Source: an uncultured Bacteroidota bacterium
Lineage (GTDB): Bacteria; Bacteroidota; Bacteroidia; Bacteroidales; UBA12481
Assembly: GCA_903919925.1 (NCBI GenBank)
Contig: CAIXKO010000639.1
Location: 1 to 34,929, forward strand
DNA: 34,929 bases
Direction: 5' to 3'
The notes beneath the pieces were generated by a model. That model worked only from the letters and a program-made list of their open reading frames with translations, was not told the DNA's origin and made no database searches. The position numbers were made by a program, and so were the translations under genes. Positions within the stretch are counted from its first letter, which is position 1. Every line of letters starts with the position of its first letter. Positions 1 through 7,356 of this stretch are shown here, one piece after another.

Positions 1-1126
1 CACACCGCACCGAGAGTCCAAAGTTGCGGAAGTTGACGCTCCGGAACACGCCGGCAACCTCATAGCCCATGTAATGGTACCTGGCGAGAGTCCCAACACC
101 CTCAGTGGAAGTCCAAAAGTAACCGTATTTGCCTTGGTTGCCGAAATCGCCGAATGCGTTCCGATATCCACCCGGAAGCGCAGTAAAACCGGTAGAGTTG
201 TTTGCCCCTTCGTTTTTGCTTTGCCAGTGTGTGGTTCCGGATTCTTTCAATTTGCCACCAACATCGCCGGATGCACTATAACTATCTACCCTTGCGAGGT
301 CTTCTTCACTCATGCCCAGGTATTTCTCCAAAACCTTCCATTCCTCCTGGGATGGCAAATGCCAGCCTTCCGGACAAGCCTTCCTTGCAGCTTCCCAATT
401 ATATAAAACTCCAAAAGTGATATAATTTGCGGTACCCTTGGCGGCAGCAACTATTTTACCCTTAAAATCATAAACATAGTAGCAGGGACTTTTTTGGGAT
501 CCATCTGTTGAAGGACTCACAGCCGGCAACCAGGCCAGGTTAGCGGCCATCCATTTTTGGGTACCGATTATTTTGAAAGGATAGTTGTTCCCGTCCCGGA
601 GATCAGTAAAATGACCATCGGGAGCATTTGCAGGAGTAGCAGTTTTTGGGGTCACAGTTTCCGGAGTTGCGGTGTTTGGCGAATTGGTATTTGGTGAAAT
701 GGTTTTTGAAGGAGTGGCTTTTGAAGCAGCGGTTTTTGGAGGAGCGGTTTTTGTTGTAACGGGTACCGGAGTAATGGTTTCCACTTTGGTTTCGGCAACA
801 AGAATCGTTGTTGTATCTGTATGAGTAAGTCCACCAGCGTCTTTCACTTCCAACACCACCGTGTAGTTACCCGCTTTTGAATAAAGGTGCGTAGCAGTTT
901 TGGATTCGGAGTAAGGAGTCCAGCTGCCACTATTATCCAAGTCCCACCTCACCTGCAACTGATCGGTAGTTGTTTGTGCATCCAAACTTCCTGATGCATC
1001 GAAAAGAAACTCTGTTTCCGTATTGCCGGACGATGTGTTAACCAGGAATGAAGCGGTTGGCGGACTATTTCTTTTGCATGAAAATGCAACTGCAAAAAGT
1101 AAAAAAAGAAAGATAATTTTTTTCAT
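1..1126 (-). CDS. FISUMP-domain lipoprotein with PKD domain (3' end cut off by the window)
   Basis: The reverse strand reads open from an ATG at 1126 to the window edge (375 codons, no stop). Residues 1-17 form a lipoprotein signal ending in AFSC, so Cys17 is the likely lipidated residue. Residues about 20-112 look like a PKD/Ig-like domain (ASFLVNTSSG, FDASGS, YSKAGNYTVVLEV). A Thr/Pro/Lys/Ala-rich linker of short KTATP/NTNSP repeats follows to about residue 160. The rest is a Fibrobacter succinogenes major paralogous (FISUMP) domain: FTDLRDGNNY, IGTQKWMAANL, CPEGWHLPSQEEW, GGKLKESG, STGFTALPGGYR, FWTSTEG, and SVRC at the edge. FISUMP domains normally end just after SVRC, so only a few residues are missing. 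It is probably an outer-membrane lipoprotein; the molecular role is unknown. It is divergent from the gene starting at 1320, across a 193-bp gap. Confidence 0.85.
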   Translation of the reverse strand, partial: MKKIIFLFLLFAVAFSCKRNSPPTASFLVNTSSGNTETEFLFDASGSLDAQTTTDQLQVRWDLDNSGSWTPYSESKTATHLYSKAGNYTVVLEVKDAGGLTHTDTTTILVAETKVETITPVPVTTKTAPPKTAASKATPSKTISPNTNSPNTATPETVTPKTATPANAPDGHFTDLRDGNNYPFKIIGTQKWMAANLAWLPAVSPSTDGSQKSPCYYVYDFKGKIVAAAKGTANYITFGVLYNWEAARKACPEGWHLPSQEEWKVLEKYLGMSEEDLARVDSYSASGDVGGKLKESGTTHWQSKNEGANNSTGFTALPGGYRNAFGDFGNQGKYGYFWTSTEGVGTLARYHYMGYEVAGVFRSVNFRNFGLSVRC

Positions 1127-1319
1127 GGCACTCAAATTTTGGTCAATACTTATATGCTTGGTTGAATAAGGCTAATCGATTCGCTTTCATTACCGTTCCT
1201 TCCCAAAGTTAATGAAAATAACGCACCCAATTCTTCCTTTTTTCAAAATTCCGGTCACACAAACGGCAAGGTGCCGGCCGATTAAAAGATATCCTATCTT
1301 TAGTGTTTTTACCTGAAGT

Positions 1320-3572
1320 ATGATTGGGAAATACAAGCGTTTTGCATGGAATCTGCCGGTTTGCCTGATATTTCTGGCGGCCAGTACCATAGGGTGTGTC
1401 AATAAAAACTATGATAATCTCCAGTCAGGTTTTTTAAAATTGCCTTTAGAGAAGCGGCTTTCCATGCCACTGTTCTGGCAGCATGGCGAGGATGATTCAA
1501 CACTCAAAACTTATGTCGACCGGATACTGGAGAGTGGAAACGGCAGTTTTGTCATTGAGTCGCGGCCGCACCCAAATTGGCTTGGCCCTGAATGGTTTGC
1601 TGATTGCAAGGTAATTCTTGATTATGCCGCAACAAAAGGGATGAAGGGGTGGATCTTTGACGAGAAGTGGTGGCCCAGTTTTCTTGTTGACGGGAAGGTG
1701 CCACCTGAGTATTATCCTAAGAAACTCGAATGTACGGCTGTGGACCAGACTGGCCCGGCGATATGGGAAACCAGCGGCCACTTTGGTGACAATTATATCA
1801 GGACTATCGCAGGACAAGTGGTTAATGGTGAAATTGATGCTGCCACGCTGACTGATCTCTCTCCATTTATCTCCGGCGGGCAGGTATATTGGAACGTGCC
1901 GGAAGGAACCTGGAAAATCATGAAGTTTACATGGGGATTTCAGGAAGGGGCCCGGCAGGTTGACCTGGCGACACCTGCTGCAGTTGATTGGTTTATCAAC
2001 AATGTTATTCAGCCTCATTATTTTCATTTAGGTGAGGAAAATATCGCCGGGTTTTTCTATGATGAGCCGCAATGGTCGGGAGGGTGGGGTATCGGAATGG
2101 AAAATGACTCTCCGTATTGGAAAGAAATGATGACAAGCCGGTTTTTCAATCTCGCCGGAGGAGAACAATCGAAGGCAGATTACACCTATTGGGAAACGCT
2201 GATTGAGAGAATCGGGCGGGTTGGATTTGGCACCTACCGGAATTATGTGAATTCCAGGGGAGGCAAACTTACCGGCCATTTTATCGAGGAAGATGCCTGG
2301 CACAATAATGGGGCGGGACTCACCCTTCGGTATGGAAATGGAGGTGCACTGAACATCATGGAGCTGGAAAAGCATAATGACCTGCCGGCCATGGACCTGA
2401 TCGGCTATTACGGCATGATGGACAACCGCGGTGTAAAAAAGGATTGGTCAACCTACCAGCTTCCCAAACTGATAGGCTCCATAGCGATTACAAACGATGT
2501 TCCCGGACATCTGGCAATGTGCGAAATATTTGGTGCTGCAGGATGGAATCTCACTTACGACGACATGAAATGGTGGGGCGACTGGTGCCAGGTTCACGGG
2601 GTGAATGTGATGGACCCGCACTCGTTCAATCCCAAGGGGAACCGCGCGGATTCTGATACGGATTGTCCACCCTATTTCTACTATTCCGGAGATGAAGCCA
2701 ACTGGACGAAATATAAGGATTGGTGTGAACGACAGAACCGGCTTGCCTATATGTTAACCGGTAACGATGGAGAAAATTACAGCGTTGCGCCCGTGGCGAT
2801 GCTCTGGACCGGGTATTCAAAATATGCGGAGGAGCCGGTGAACAACGATTATAAAAATGAGTATCCCTACAGTATGCAATCGGCGCTCGACAGGGTGCAT
2901 TATGATCATAACCTGATAACCTTCAGTCGGTTCGATAGCACAGCTCGGTTGAATGAATCTACCCGGGAGATTGAGCTTTACCGGTCACGATATAAGGTAC
3001 TCATCATGCCGCCGGTTAGTATTATTCCGTTTGAGGTCATGAAAAAAGTAAAGCGATTTTACGATGTGGGCGGTACGGTAATCGCCTGGCAGCGGGTGCC
3101 ATCCAGATCGGCCAGGTTTGGGAATACTGATGGTGAGGTCTCCGATCTCTCCATATCGCTTTGGAAATCCCTAAGTCCGCAGACAGGTGATCTGCCGTTC
3201 AATACCAATACCAAAGGAGGGAAGGCCTATTTTATCTCTGCAACAGATGAAGACGGAATTACCGGTCACCTGCAGCGTATAATCAGCAACTCCGGTATCG
3301 AATCAGATTTCAAGGTAATCAGCGGGGATTTTGAGCAATGGACACATTACAATCACCGCGTTCGTATGGGAATGGATGTTTTCATGTTGTGGAACGGAGC
3401 TGCAAAACCTGCCAGCCTGGTAGCCCGGTTTAAGGCAAAGGGAAAACCGGAAATGTGGAACCCCGGCACGCTGGAAGTAACCCCTCTAAAGTATACCTCG
3501 CCTGGTTCGGGTGAAGTTGATGTTACATTGACTATCCCGGCAAATGAAAGCGTTTTGGTTGTTTTTAAATAG
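1320..3572 (+). CDS. GH106-like (alpha-L-rhamnosidase-related) glycoside hydrolase lipoprotein
   Basis: 750 residues. The N-terminus is a lipoprotein signal (FLAASTIGC, Cys about residue 26), suggesting an envelope-anchored enzyme. The body matches the pattern of GH106-type proteins from Bacteroidota polysaccharide-utilisation loci: IAGFFYDEPQW near residues 243-253, then FGAAGWNLTYDDMKWW with WCQVHGVNVMDPHSF just after, and CPPYFYYSG. A beta-rich C-terminal part ends in ANESVLVVFK. The acidic residues in FYDEP and around the central barrel are candidate catalytic residues; I cannot assign them without an alignment. The substrate is probably a rhamnose-containing glycan, which is family inference. 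The next gene follows 57 bp downstream on the same strand, so the two were probably co-transcribed. No SusC/SusD pair is visible, so the locus is either partial or orphan. Confidence 0.7.
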   Translation: MIGKYKRFAWNLPVCLIFLAASTIGCVNKNYDNLQSGFLKLPLEKRLSMPLFWQHGEDDSTLKTYVDRILESGNGSFVIESRPHPNWLGPEWFADCKVILDYAATKGMKGWIFDEKWWPSFLVDGKVPPEYYPKKLECTAVDQTGPAIWETSGHFGDNYIRTIAGQVVNGEIDAATLTDLSPFISGGQVYWNVPEGTWKIMKFTWGFQEGARQVDLATPAAVDWFINNVIQPHYFHLGEENIAGFFYDEPQWSGGWGIGMENDSPYWKEMMTSRFFNLAGGEQSKADYTYWETLIERIGRVGFGTYRNYVNSRGGKLTGHFIEEDAWHNNGAGLTLRYGNGGALNIMELEKHNDLPAMDLIGYYGMMDNRGVKKDWSTYQLPKLIGSIAITNDVPGHLAMCEIFGAAGWNLTYDDMKWWGDWCQVHGVNVMDPHSFNPKGNRADSDTDCPPYFYYSGDEANWTKYKDWCERQNRLAYMLTGNDGENYSVAPVAMLWTGYSKYAEEPVNNDYKNEYPYSMQSALDRVHYDHNLITFSRFDSTARLNESTREIELYRSRYKVLIMPPVSIIPFEVMKKVKRFYDVGGTVIAWQRVPSRSARFGNTDGEVSDLSISLWKSLSPQTGDLPFNTNTKGGKAYFISATDEDGITGHLQRIISNSGIESDFKVISGDFEQWTHYNHRVRMGMDVFMLWNGAAKPASLVARFKAKGKPEMWNPGTLEVTPLKYTSPGSGEVDVTLTIPANESVLVVFK

Positions 3573-3629
3573 GTTTTGGGAGAATTGTACGCTAAAAATT
3601 TGCATTGCTTACCGTTAAAATCGTGTCTT

Positions 3630-4511
3630 ATGAAAAGGAACCTGATTGTTTTTCTGCTGCTGATTTATACCGTTACTGCTTTTTCTCAAATCAGTTACAT
3701 CAACCTGGCCAGTGACAGTTTAAATAAACAAAAAAGCATTGCCATTAAATATGGTAATCAAACGATTAATATAAAACCGGAATTAACCCGCTTTGATCCG
3801 ATTAGCCAGAAAAGGGAGTCTGGCTATGTTAACAGCGAGCTGCCCGGACTCCGTATAAAAGTCTTATCTGAGCTGTTTTATCACGATAATCATGCGGTAT
3901 TACAACATGTTATCGAGCTATCCGGCTTTAAGAAACTGGAAAAGGATCTGACGATTTATTTTCCGGTTAACACTCTTAATCATTTCGATAAAGTTCTGAT
4001 GCCGCTTAAAAGTGGAATCATCTATCAATCGGATAATGTAACAGATACAAAAATAGCCAGTTACCGATGCGCCGGGAAACCGGAGAAATACGCAAATGAT
4101 ATCGCCCTGCCAATGATTGTTTGCACTACCGGTAAACAGGGAACAGCGGTAATGACTGACCCGTATTTCACCTCGCTATACGATAAGGGGGTTATTCGCT
4201 GGACCTATCCAAAAGAAGTTGGGTTGGAAGACCTGGTTGAGAGGCGTACGATTATCGAAGCAGAAGGGGTTTCCGATCTGGATGAGGGGATGAGCATGTA
4301 TTATCAGACGATCCTTAAAGAGGTTCCTGCCGGCCCGGCCTGGATGAAGAATATCGCCATGATCAGTTATGATTATATGAGTGATAATGGTAAAGGCTGG
4401 TTCCGTGATATTGACACGCTGTCAACACTGATTCCTATAGCCGACCGCAGGAAAGTTGCGCTTTGCCTGCATGGCTGGTACGATATTGTTGGCAGGTATT
4501 GTTTTAAATGA
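3630..4511 (+). CDS. Truncated secreted protein next to the glycosidase; likely decayed enzyme
   Basis: The ORF is open from 3576, but the ATG at 3630 starts a clean signal peptide (MKRNLIVFLLLIYTVTAFSQ), so I prefer 3630 (293 residues). The mature part is soluble and beta-rich, then has PAWMKNIAMISYDYM and RKVALCLHGWYDIVGRY, a pattern like the start of a catalytic domain. The reading then stops at once (FK, TGA). A shifted frame stays open for about 30 more codons (EYPQSCTYDNTSYLVGKAWS) and ends in a TGA at 4597-4599 that overlaps the first copy of the repeat starting at 4598. I therefore see it as the N-terminal remnant of a larger protein, damaged by a frameshift and cut by repeat DNA. I do not recognise the family with confidence; position suggests a glycan-related role. 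Confidence 0.6.
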   Translation: MKRNLIVFLLLIYTVTAFSQISYINLASDSLNKQKSIAIKYGNQTINIKPELTRFDPISQKRESGYVNSELPGLRIKVLSELFYHDNHAVLQHVIELSGFKKLEKDLTIYFPVNTLNHFDKVLMPLKSGIIYQSDNVTDTKIASYRCAGKPEKYANDIALPMIVCTTGKQGTAVMTDPYFTSLYDKGVIRWTYPKEVGLEDLVERRTIIEAEGVSDLDEGMSMYYQTILKEVPAGPAWMKNIAMISYDYMSDNGKGWFRDIDTLSTLIPIADRRKVALCLHGWYDIVGRYCFK

Positions 4512-4597
4512 ATATCCGCAATCATGCACCTACGATAATACTTCGTACCTTGTGGGAAAAGCCTGGTCACAAACGTTGCGAGCCGGTTCCTGCTATT

Positions 4598-4667
4598 GAT
4601 CGAAGTTGTACCCACCCCTGGATCGAAGTTGTACCCACCCTTGGGATCGAAGTTGTACCCACCCCTT
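4598..4667 (+). repeat. Three tandem copies of a 23-bp unit
   Basis: The copies are 4598-4620, 4621-4643 and 4645-4667, each beginning gatcgaagttgtaccc and ending in a C-rich run. They sit at the outer edge of the left inverted-repeat arm, while the right arm has only one copy of the sequence. The first copy supplies a stop codon (4597-4599) to the shifted reading frame of the truncated upstream gene. Confidence 0.85.
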
Positions 4668-4758
4668 CCCCTCCCTAAAATAGGGAGGGGTGGAGCACCT
4701 GGCAGACTATTGTATTTAATTGTCCTTAAAGCTCTTGCCGGATTTATTTTCTGATTTT

Positions 4759-5021
4759 CTATGGGTTGTTGAGAGCAGCGAAGATCTTTTCCAAAACAGC
4801 AGGCATGTTGAAGAGCTCTTCATTTTGGATCCGCAGAACCCTTAGTCCTAAACTGTTGATGATCTGATCCCGGTTATAGTCACATAATAAAAACATTCCT
4901 GGTCGACTACCAGGTAAACGATCAGGTGCTGCCGGAGAAACCTGAATCCGAAAAGTTTCTTGCCTTTAAGGTTTTGCCAAAGTGCCATTTCAGAAAGTGT
5001 TATAAACAACATAATCACCAT
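4759..5021 (-). pseudogene. Decayed DUF559 (restriction-endonuclease-like) gene
   Basis: On the minus strand one frame reads LWQNLKGKKLFGFRFLRQHL, close to the DUF559 N-terminal pattern (LW..LR.R.L.G.KFRRQHPI..YIVDF). This frame hits a stop near 4848. A different frame continues with RDQIINSLGLRVLRIQNEEL and ends at a TAG (4759-4761), matching the usual DUF559 C-terminus (..R...L...G..VLRF.N.E). The central catalytic stretch between YIVDFYC and EIDG is missing or scrambled, so there is at least a frameshift plus an internal deletion. DUF559 proteins belong to the Vsr/restriction-endonuclease-like fold. The gene lies wholly between the 50-bp inverted repeats, which suggests it once belonged to the element. 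The start at 5021 is approximate. Confidence 0.7.
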
Positions 5022-5093
5022 ATTATCAACCAATTTGGCAAGAGCTCCACCCCTCCCTATTTTAGGGAGGGGAAGGGGTGGGTACAACTTCGA

Positions 5094-5364
5094 AATTTCT
5101 ACCGATTGGCAGCATTGGTATACGAATACGGATAATCAATTAAAACTATTCTCTTCTGCATTTGCCGGATGATTATTTGGTCCTAATGTTACTTGCACAA
5201 CGCGCGTTTTAACCACGGAATCTTCTTCAAGTGGTGACGAACAGAAAGCAATTACGCGCTTACCCATGAATTTCGTCCGTTCGTCAAACGGAATTTTGCA
5301 AAGATGATTCGTTCACCACTGGTTGACGAGTGTTCATCAAAGTAACCGGGAATACCTGCAAACG
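5094..5364. other. Intergenic stretch with no confident gene
   Basis: A plus-strand frame crossing out of the right arm reads STDWQHWYTNTDNQLKLFSS and ends in a TGA near 5172. It could be a remnant of a gene broken by the element, or chance. From 5173 to the promoter I see only loose inverted similarity (ttcaagtggtgacgaa against gattcgttcaccact) and no ORF or RNA gene. Confidence 0.4.
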
Positions 5365-5399
5365 CTTGATTATTCGCCACTCCAGGCGCCATATCTTTG
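5365..5399 (+). promoter_or_regulatory. Bacteroidota-type promoter for the first DUF4402 gene
   Basis: TATCTTTG at 5392-5399 is a perfect match to the Bacteroidota -7 consensus TAnnTTTG. A CTTG at 5365-5368 could be the -33 element, although the gap of 23 bp is slightly long. The start codon at 5437 lies about 37 bp downstream, after an unusually purine-rich leader with aaaggaag as a possible ribosome binding site. Confidence 0.55.
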
Positions 5400-5436
5400 A
5401 CACGAAAGAAACGAAAACGCACGAAAGGAAGACAAA

Positions 5437-5958
5437 ATGAAAAACTTAATTATAACAGCAGCGGTGGTAGCTTCCTTCTTCGCTTTGTCATTTGGGAGAG
5501 TTAATGCACAAGCAACAGCAACTGGTCATATTTCAGCCGAAGTTATTGAAGCTTTGACAGTTGGTGAATCCTCTTCCATGAATTTCGGCCGTTTCTCCGC
5601 TGGTGATCAGGGTGGCAGTTTAATTATCCCGGTAAAAGGTGCTGCAGTTTCAACCTCAACTGTAACTACCGCCGACAGCAACATCAACCCGGCAACTTTT
5701 TCAGTATCCGGATCAAAAAATGCCACTTTTTCGGTTACCCTTCCACAAGGACCAACTACTCTTACCAGTATCTCCGGTGAAGGCACCATGATGGTAACCG
5801 ACTGGAACGCATCTTCACTCCAGGGTACCGATGCTTACGTACTCACCGGAGGCACCCAAACCGTTTCAGTAGGAGCAACCCTGAAAGTTGGCACCGCAAA
5901 CGAAAATCCTACAGGAATCTATACCGGTTCATACCAGGTAACTTTCGCCTACAACTAG
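5437..5958 (+). CDS. DUF4402 secreted subunit 1 (candidate fibre subunit)
   Basis: 173 residues. A signal peptide with probable cleavage at Ala24/Gln25 (NAQ) is followed by one DUF4402 beta-sandwich domain: SMNFGRFSAGDQGG (about residues 47-60), a central TFSVSGSKNATFSV hairpin, TMMVTDW, and VSVGATLKVG. The C-terminus reads PTGIYTGSYQVTFAYN, with glycine at -14, alternating Y/Y/V/F and a penultimate tyrosine. That is the signature of chaperone-usher pilins, where it forms the strand bound by the chaperone. Family function is not firmly established; assembly into a surface fibre is my inference from this motif and from the nearby chaperone and usher-like genes. A candidate Shine-Dalgarno (aaaggaag) lies 7 bp before the ATG, which is rare in this phylum and may mean high expression. 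Closest relative here is the gene at 7357. Confidence 0.85.
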   Translation: MKNLIITAAVVASFFALSFGRVNAQATATGHISAEVIEALTVGESSSMNFGRFSAGDQGGSLIIPVKGAAVSTSTVTTADSNINPATFSVSGSKNATFSVTLPQGPTTLTSISGEGTMMVTDWNASSLQGTDAYVLTGGTQTVSVGATLKVGTANENPTGIYTGSYQVTFAYN

Positions 5959-5999
5959 GCATCTTAACTCCTCGGCCTTAAATTTCTGATTGATAGGTA

Positions 6000-6020
6000 A
6001 TTCCATATTGTGGAATTTTT
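6000..6020 (+). terminator. Weak candidate terminator after the first DUF4402 gene
   Basis: A 6-bp stem attcca/tggaat with a 5-nt loop is followed by a short T run, about 40 bp after the stop codon. The stem is short and AT-rich, so this is tentative. Confidence 0.3.
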
Positions 6021-6058
6021 GTGTTGTGGGAATAGATGAAGAGGGAGCCAGGCAAGAG

Positions 6059-6428
6059 CATAGCCGTCAACAATAGGAATTCCGGGATCTGAGATGTACC
6101 CACCCCGCCCTCCCTGAAAAAGGGAGGGAGTCTGCATTGGCGAATCCTTAGTACGCAACTAAGCCGGAATGCCATACAAACAGTTTTACATGCAATAGTT
6201 ATCGTGAAGAAGGTTGCTTGGTTGGCATCCTGTTAATAATCTGATCATTGAAAATGATTGCTTCTCTGTTTTGTCTGAATTTCTATTTCCCTCTCTGAAG
6301 CCGGAAGAGAAATTGTGCTTTTGTTTGGTTGCGCTGAGAGGTAGCAACAAAGCAGACTCCCTCCCTGTTTCAGGGAGGGTCGGGGTGGGTACAACTGAGA
6401 TCCCGGAGCCCTCAGGTTGACGGCTATG
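6059..6428. mobile_element. Repeat element related to the DUF559 element but without an endonuclease gene
   Basis: Nested inverted arms bound this 370-bp block. Outermost are catagccgtcaac (6059-6071) and gttgacggctatg (6416-6428), then ccgggatct and its complement, then about 50 bp that pair imperfectly and hold gtacccaccccg and agggagggagtctgc. Each side contains a GC-rich hairpin: ccctccct/agggaggg at 6108-6128 and ccctccctg/cagggaggg at 6359-6379. The same gtaccc and ccctccct modules occur in the element at 4598-5093. The 6137-6350 interior has no recognisable gene. It resembles a non-autonomous (MITE-like) derivative; a degenerate extra end, ttaagttgagggcttt, lies just outside at 6484. 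Confidence 0.6.
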
Positions 6429-6537
6429 AGGGTAGGTCCCGAGGTTGATCGCGCAAAAGGCATCCTGGCAGAGTAAAAAATCTTTAAGTTGAGGGCTTTA
6501 CCTACCCCTCCAAACAACCTATAAATTCCACTTTCCG

Positions 6538-6582
6538 TTCCAAATTTTGCCCCAAATTTCCATAATGTGGAACGATTTGGAA
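6538..6582 (+). promoter_or_regulatory. Nested hairpins upstream of the second DUF4402 gene
   Basis: An outer stem ttccaaat (6538-6545) / atttggaa (6575-6582) encloses an inner stem ttcca/tggaa (6558-6572). It lies 124 bp before the start codon at 6706 and could be a terminator or leader structure. No clear -7 element was found between it and the gene. Confidence 0.3.
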
Positions 6583-6705
6583 TTGTGCCAAACTCCTAAA
6601 AGTCACAATATGAGCAAATTAACGTCTATATGCCAAAGTGGTATACTTCTTGACTGTAATCCATCAGAAACGAATTAAAAAAACAAATAATTAAAATTTT
6701 AAGTC

Positions 6706-7230
6706 ATGAAAACTTCAATTAAACTCTTCGCCCTCGGAATCGTAATCGCCGGATTCGGTATTAATGCAAACGCTCAGCAGTCTGTAACAGGAACCGGAGC
6801 AACCAATGCTACCATTATTACTCCTCTTACAATTGTAAAAGCAACAGATGCTGACATGAATTTCGGAGTTGTTGCTGTTAGTGCAACCACAGCAGGAACG
6901 GTTATTCTCACACCTGCAAGCGCACGCTCAGTTACTGGTGGAGTTACTCTGCCTTCAGTTACCGGAACAGTTGGTGCTGCAGTATTTAATGTAGCAGGTG
7001 ATGGCAATAGAGTATTTACAATTTCTTTGCCTTCCTCTATTACATTAACTGGATCTGTATCTGGGACTATGACTGTCAACACATTCACTAGCACTCCTTC
7101 AGGAACAGGTACACTTTCGACCGGAACAGCCACTGTAAGAGTAGGTGCAACTTTAGTTGTTGGTGCAGCTCAGGCTCCAGGAGAATACACTAATGCTGCC
7201 GACTTAGCTGTAACGATTAATTATAACTAA
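6706..7230 (+). CDS. DUF4402 secreted subunit 2 (candidate fibre subunit)
   Basis: 174 residues with a signal peptide likely cut at Ala23/Gln24 (NANAQ). The mature chain is Thr/Ser/Ala/Gly-rich and has the DUF4402 pattern: DMNFGVVAV, a VFNVAGDGNRVFTISLP hairpin, GTMTVNTF, VRVGATLVVG, then APGEYTNAADLAVTINYN. The end has a penultimate tyrosine with alternating L/V/I/Y, as in chaperone-usher pilins, but the preceding glycine sits at -16 rather than -14. It has no cysteine. It diverges from subunits 1 and 3 and could be the major subunit, a guess based on its strong terminator and simple composition. The leader is AT-rich (aaaaaacaaataattaaaa) without a Shine-Dalgarno, typical of Bacteroidota. 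Confidence 0.85.
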   Translation: MKTSIKLFALGIVIAGFGINANAQQSVTGTGATNATIITPLTIVKATDADMNFGVVAVSATTAGTVILTPASARSVTGGVTLPSVTGTVGAAVFNVAGDGNRVFTISLPSSITLTGSVSGTMTVNTFTSTPSGTGTLSTGTATVRVGATLVVGAAQAPGEYTNAADLAVTINYN

Positions 7231-7248
7231 TTATCCCTCGGGAACATG

Positions 7249-7276
7249 AAAAGTGCTGCTTTAAGGCAGCGCTTTT
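7249..7276 (+). terminator. Rho-independent terminator after DUF4402 subunit 2
   Basis: The stem aaaagtgctgc (7249-7259) / gcagcgctttt (7266-7276) has one G-T pair, a short loop and a following T-rich stretch, 19 bp past the stop codon. It could limit read-through so that subunit 2 is made in excess over downstream genes. Confidence 0.7.
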
Positions 7277-7356
7277 CGTGTTTATAATTGTTTGTAATTC
7301 TTTAAGGTTTTTTATCTCAGCCCATTTTAGTTTTATTAAGAATTGTTGATCAAAAA

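Larger units (their letters stand above)
4598..5093. mobile_element. Putative mobile element: 50-bp perfect inverted repeats around a decayed DUF559 gene
   Basis: The left arm 4647-4696 and right arm 5044-5093 are exact reverse complements over 50 bp. Each arm contains its own GC-rich hairpin; the left one is cccctcccta, loop aaa, tagggagggg (4668-4690). The left side also carries three tandem copies of a 23-bp unit beginning gatcgaagttgtacccaccc (4598-4620, 4621-4643, 4645-4667); the last merges into the arm. Between the arms lies a broken DUF559 endonuclease-like gene on the minus strand. The arrangement suggests a small element or amplified intergenic repeat associated with DUF559 proteins. 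No transposase is seen, so mobility is inferred. Confidence 0.6.

Noticed and set aside
652-834. Short minus-strand ORF with repeated LLQKP units
   Set aside because: It is the wrong frame of the Thr/Pro/Lys/Ala-rich linker of the FISUMP lipoprotein; the lipoprotein frame is open over the whole 1-1126 region.
1657-2375. Antisense and alternate-frame ORFs within the glycosidase gene
   Set aside because: They lie fully inside a 750-codon frame with clear family motifs and show no start signals.
4598-4667. CRISPR-like triplicate repeat
   Set aside because: The 23-bp copies abut with at most one base between them; there are no spacers.
4848-5087. 79-aa minus-strand ORF as an intact gene
   Set aside because: Its first residues are the inverted-repeat arm, and its C-terminus is out of frame with the continuing DUF559 motif; it is part of a pseudogene.
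6137-6350. Possible DUF559 remnant inside the second repeat element
   Set aside because: Both strands were read in all frames and no FRRQ-, IVDF- or VLRF-like motif was found.
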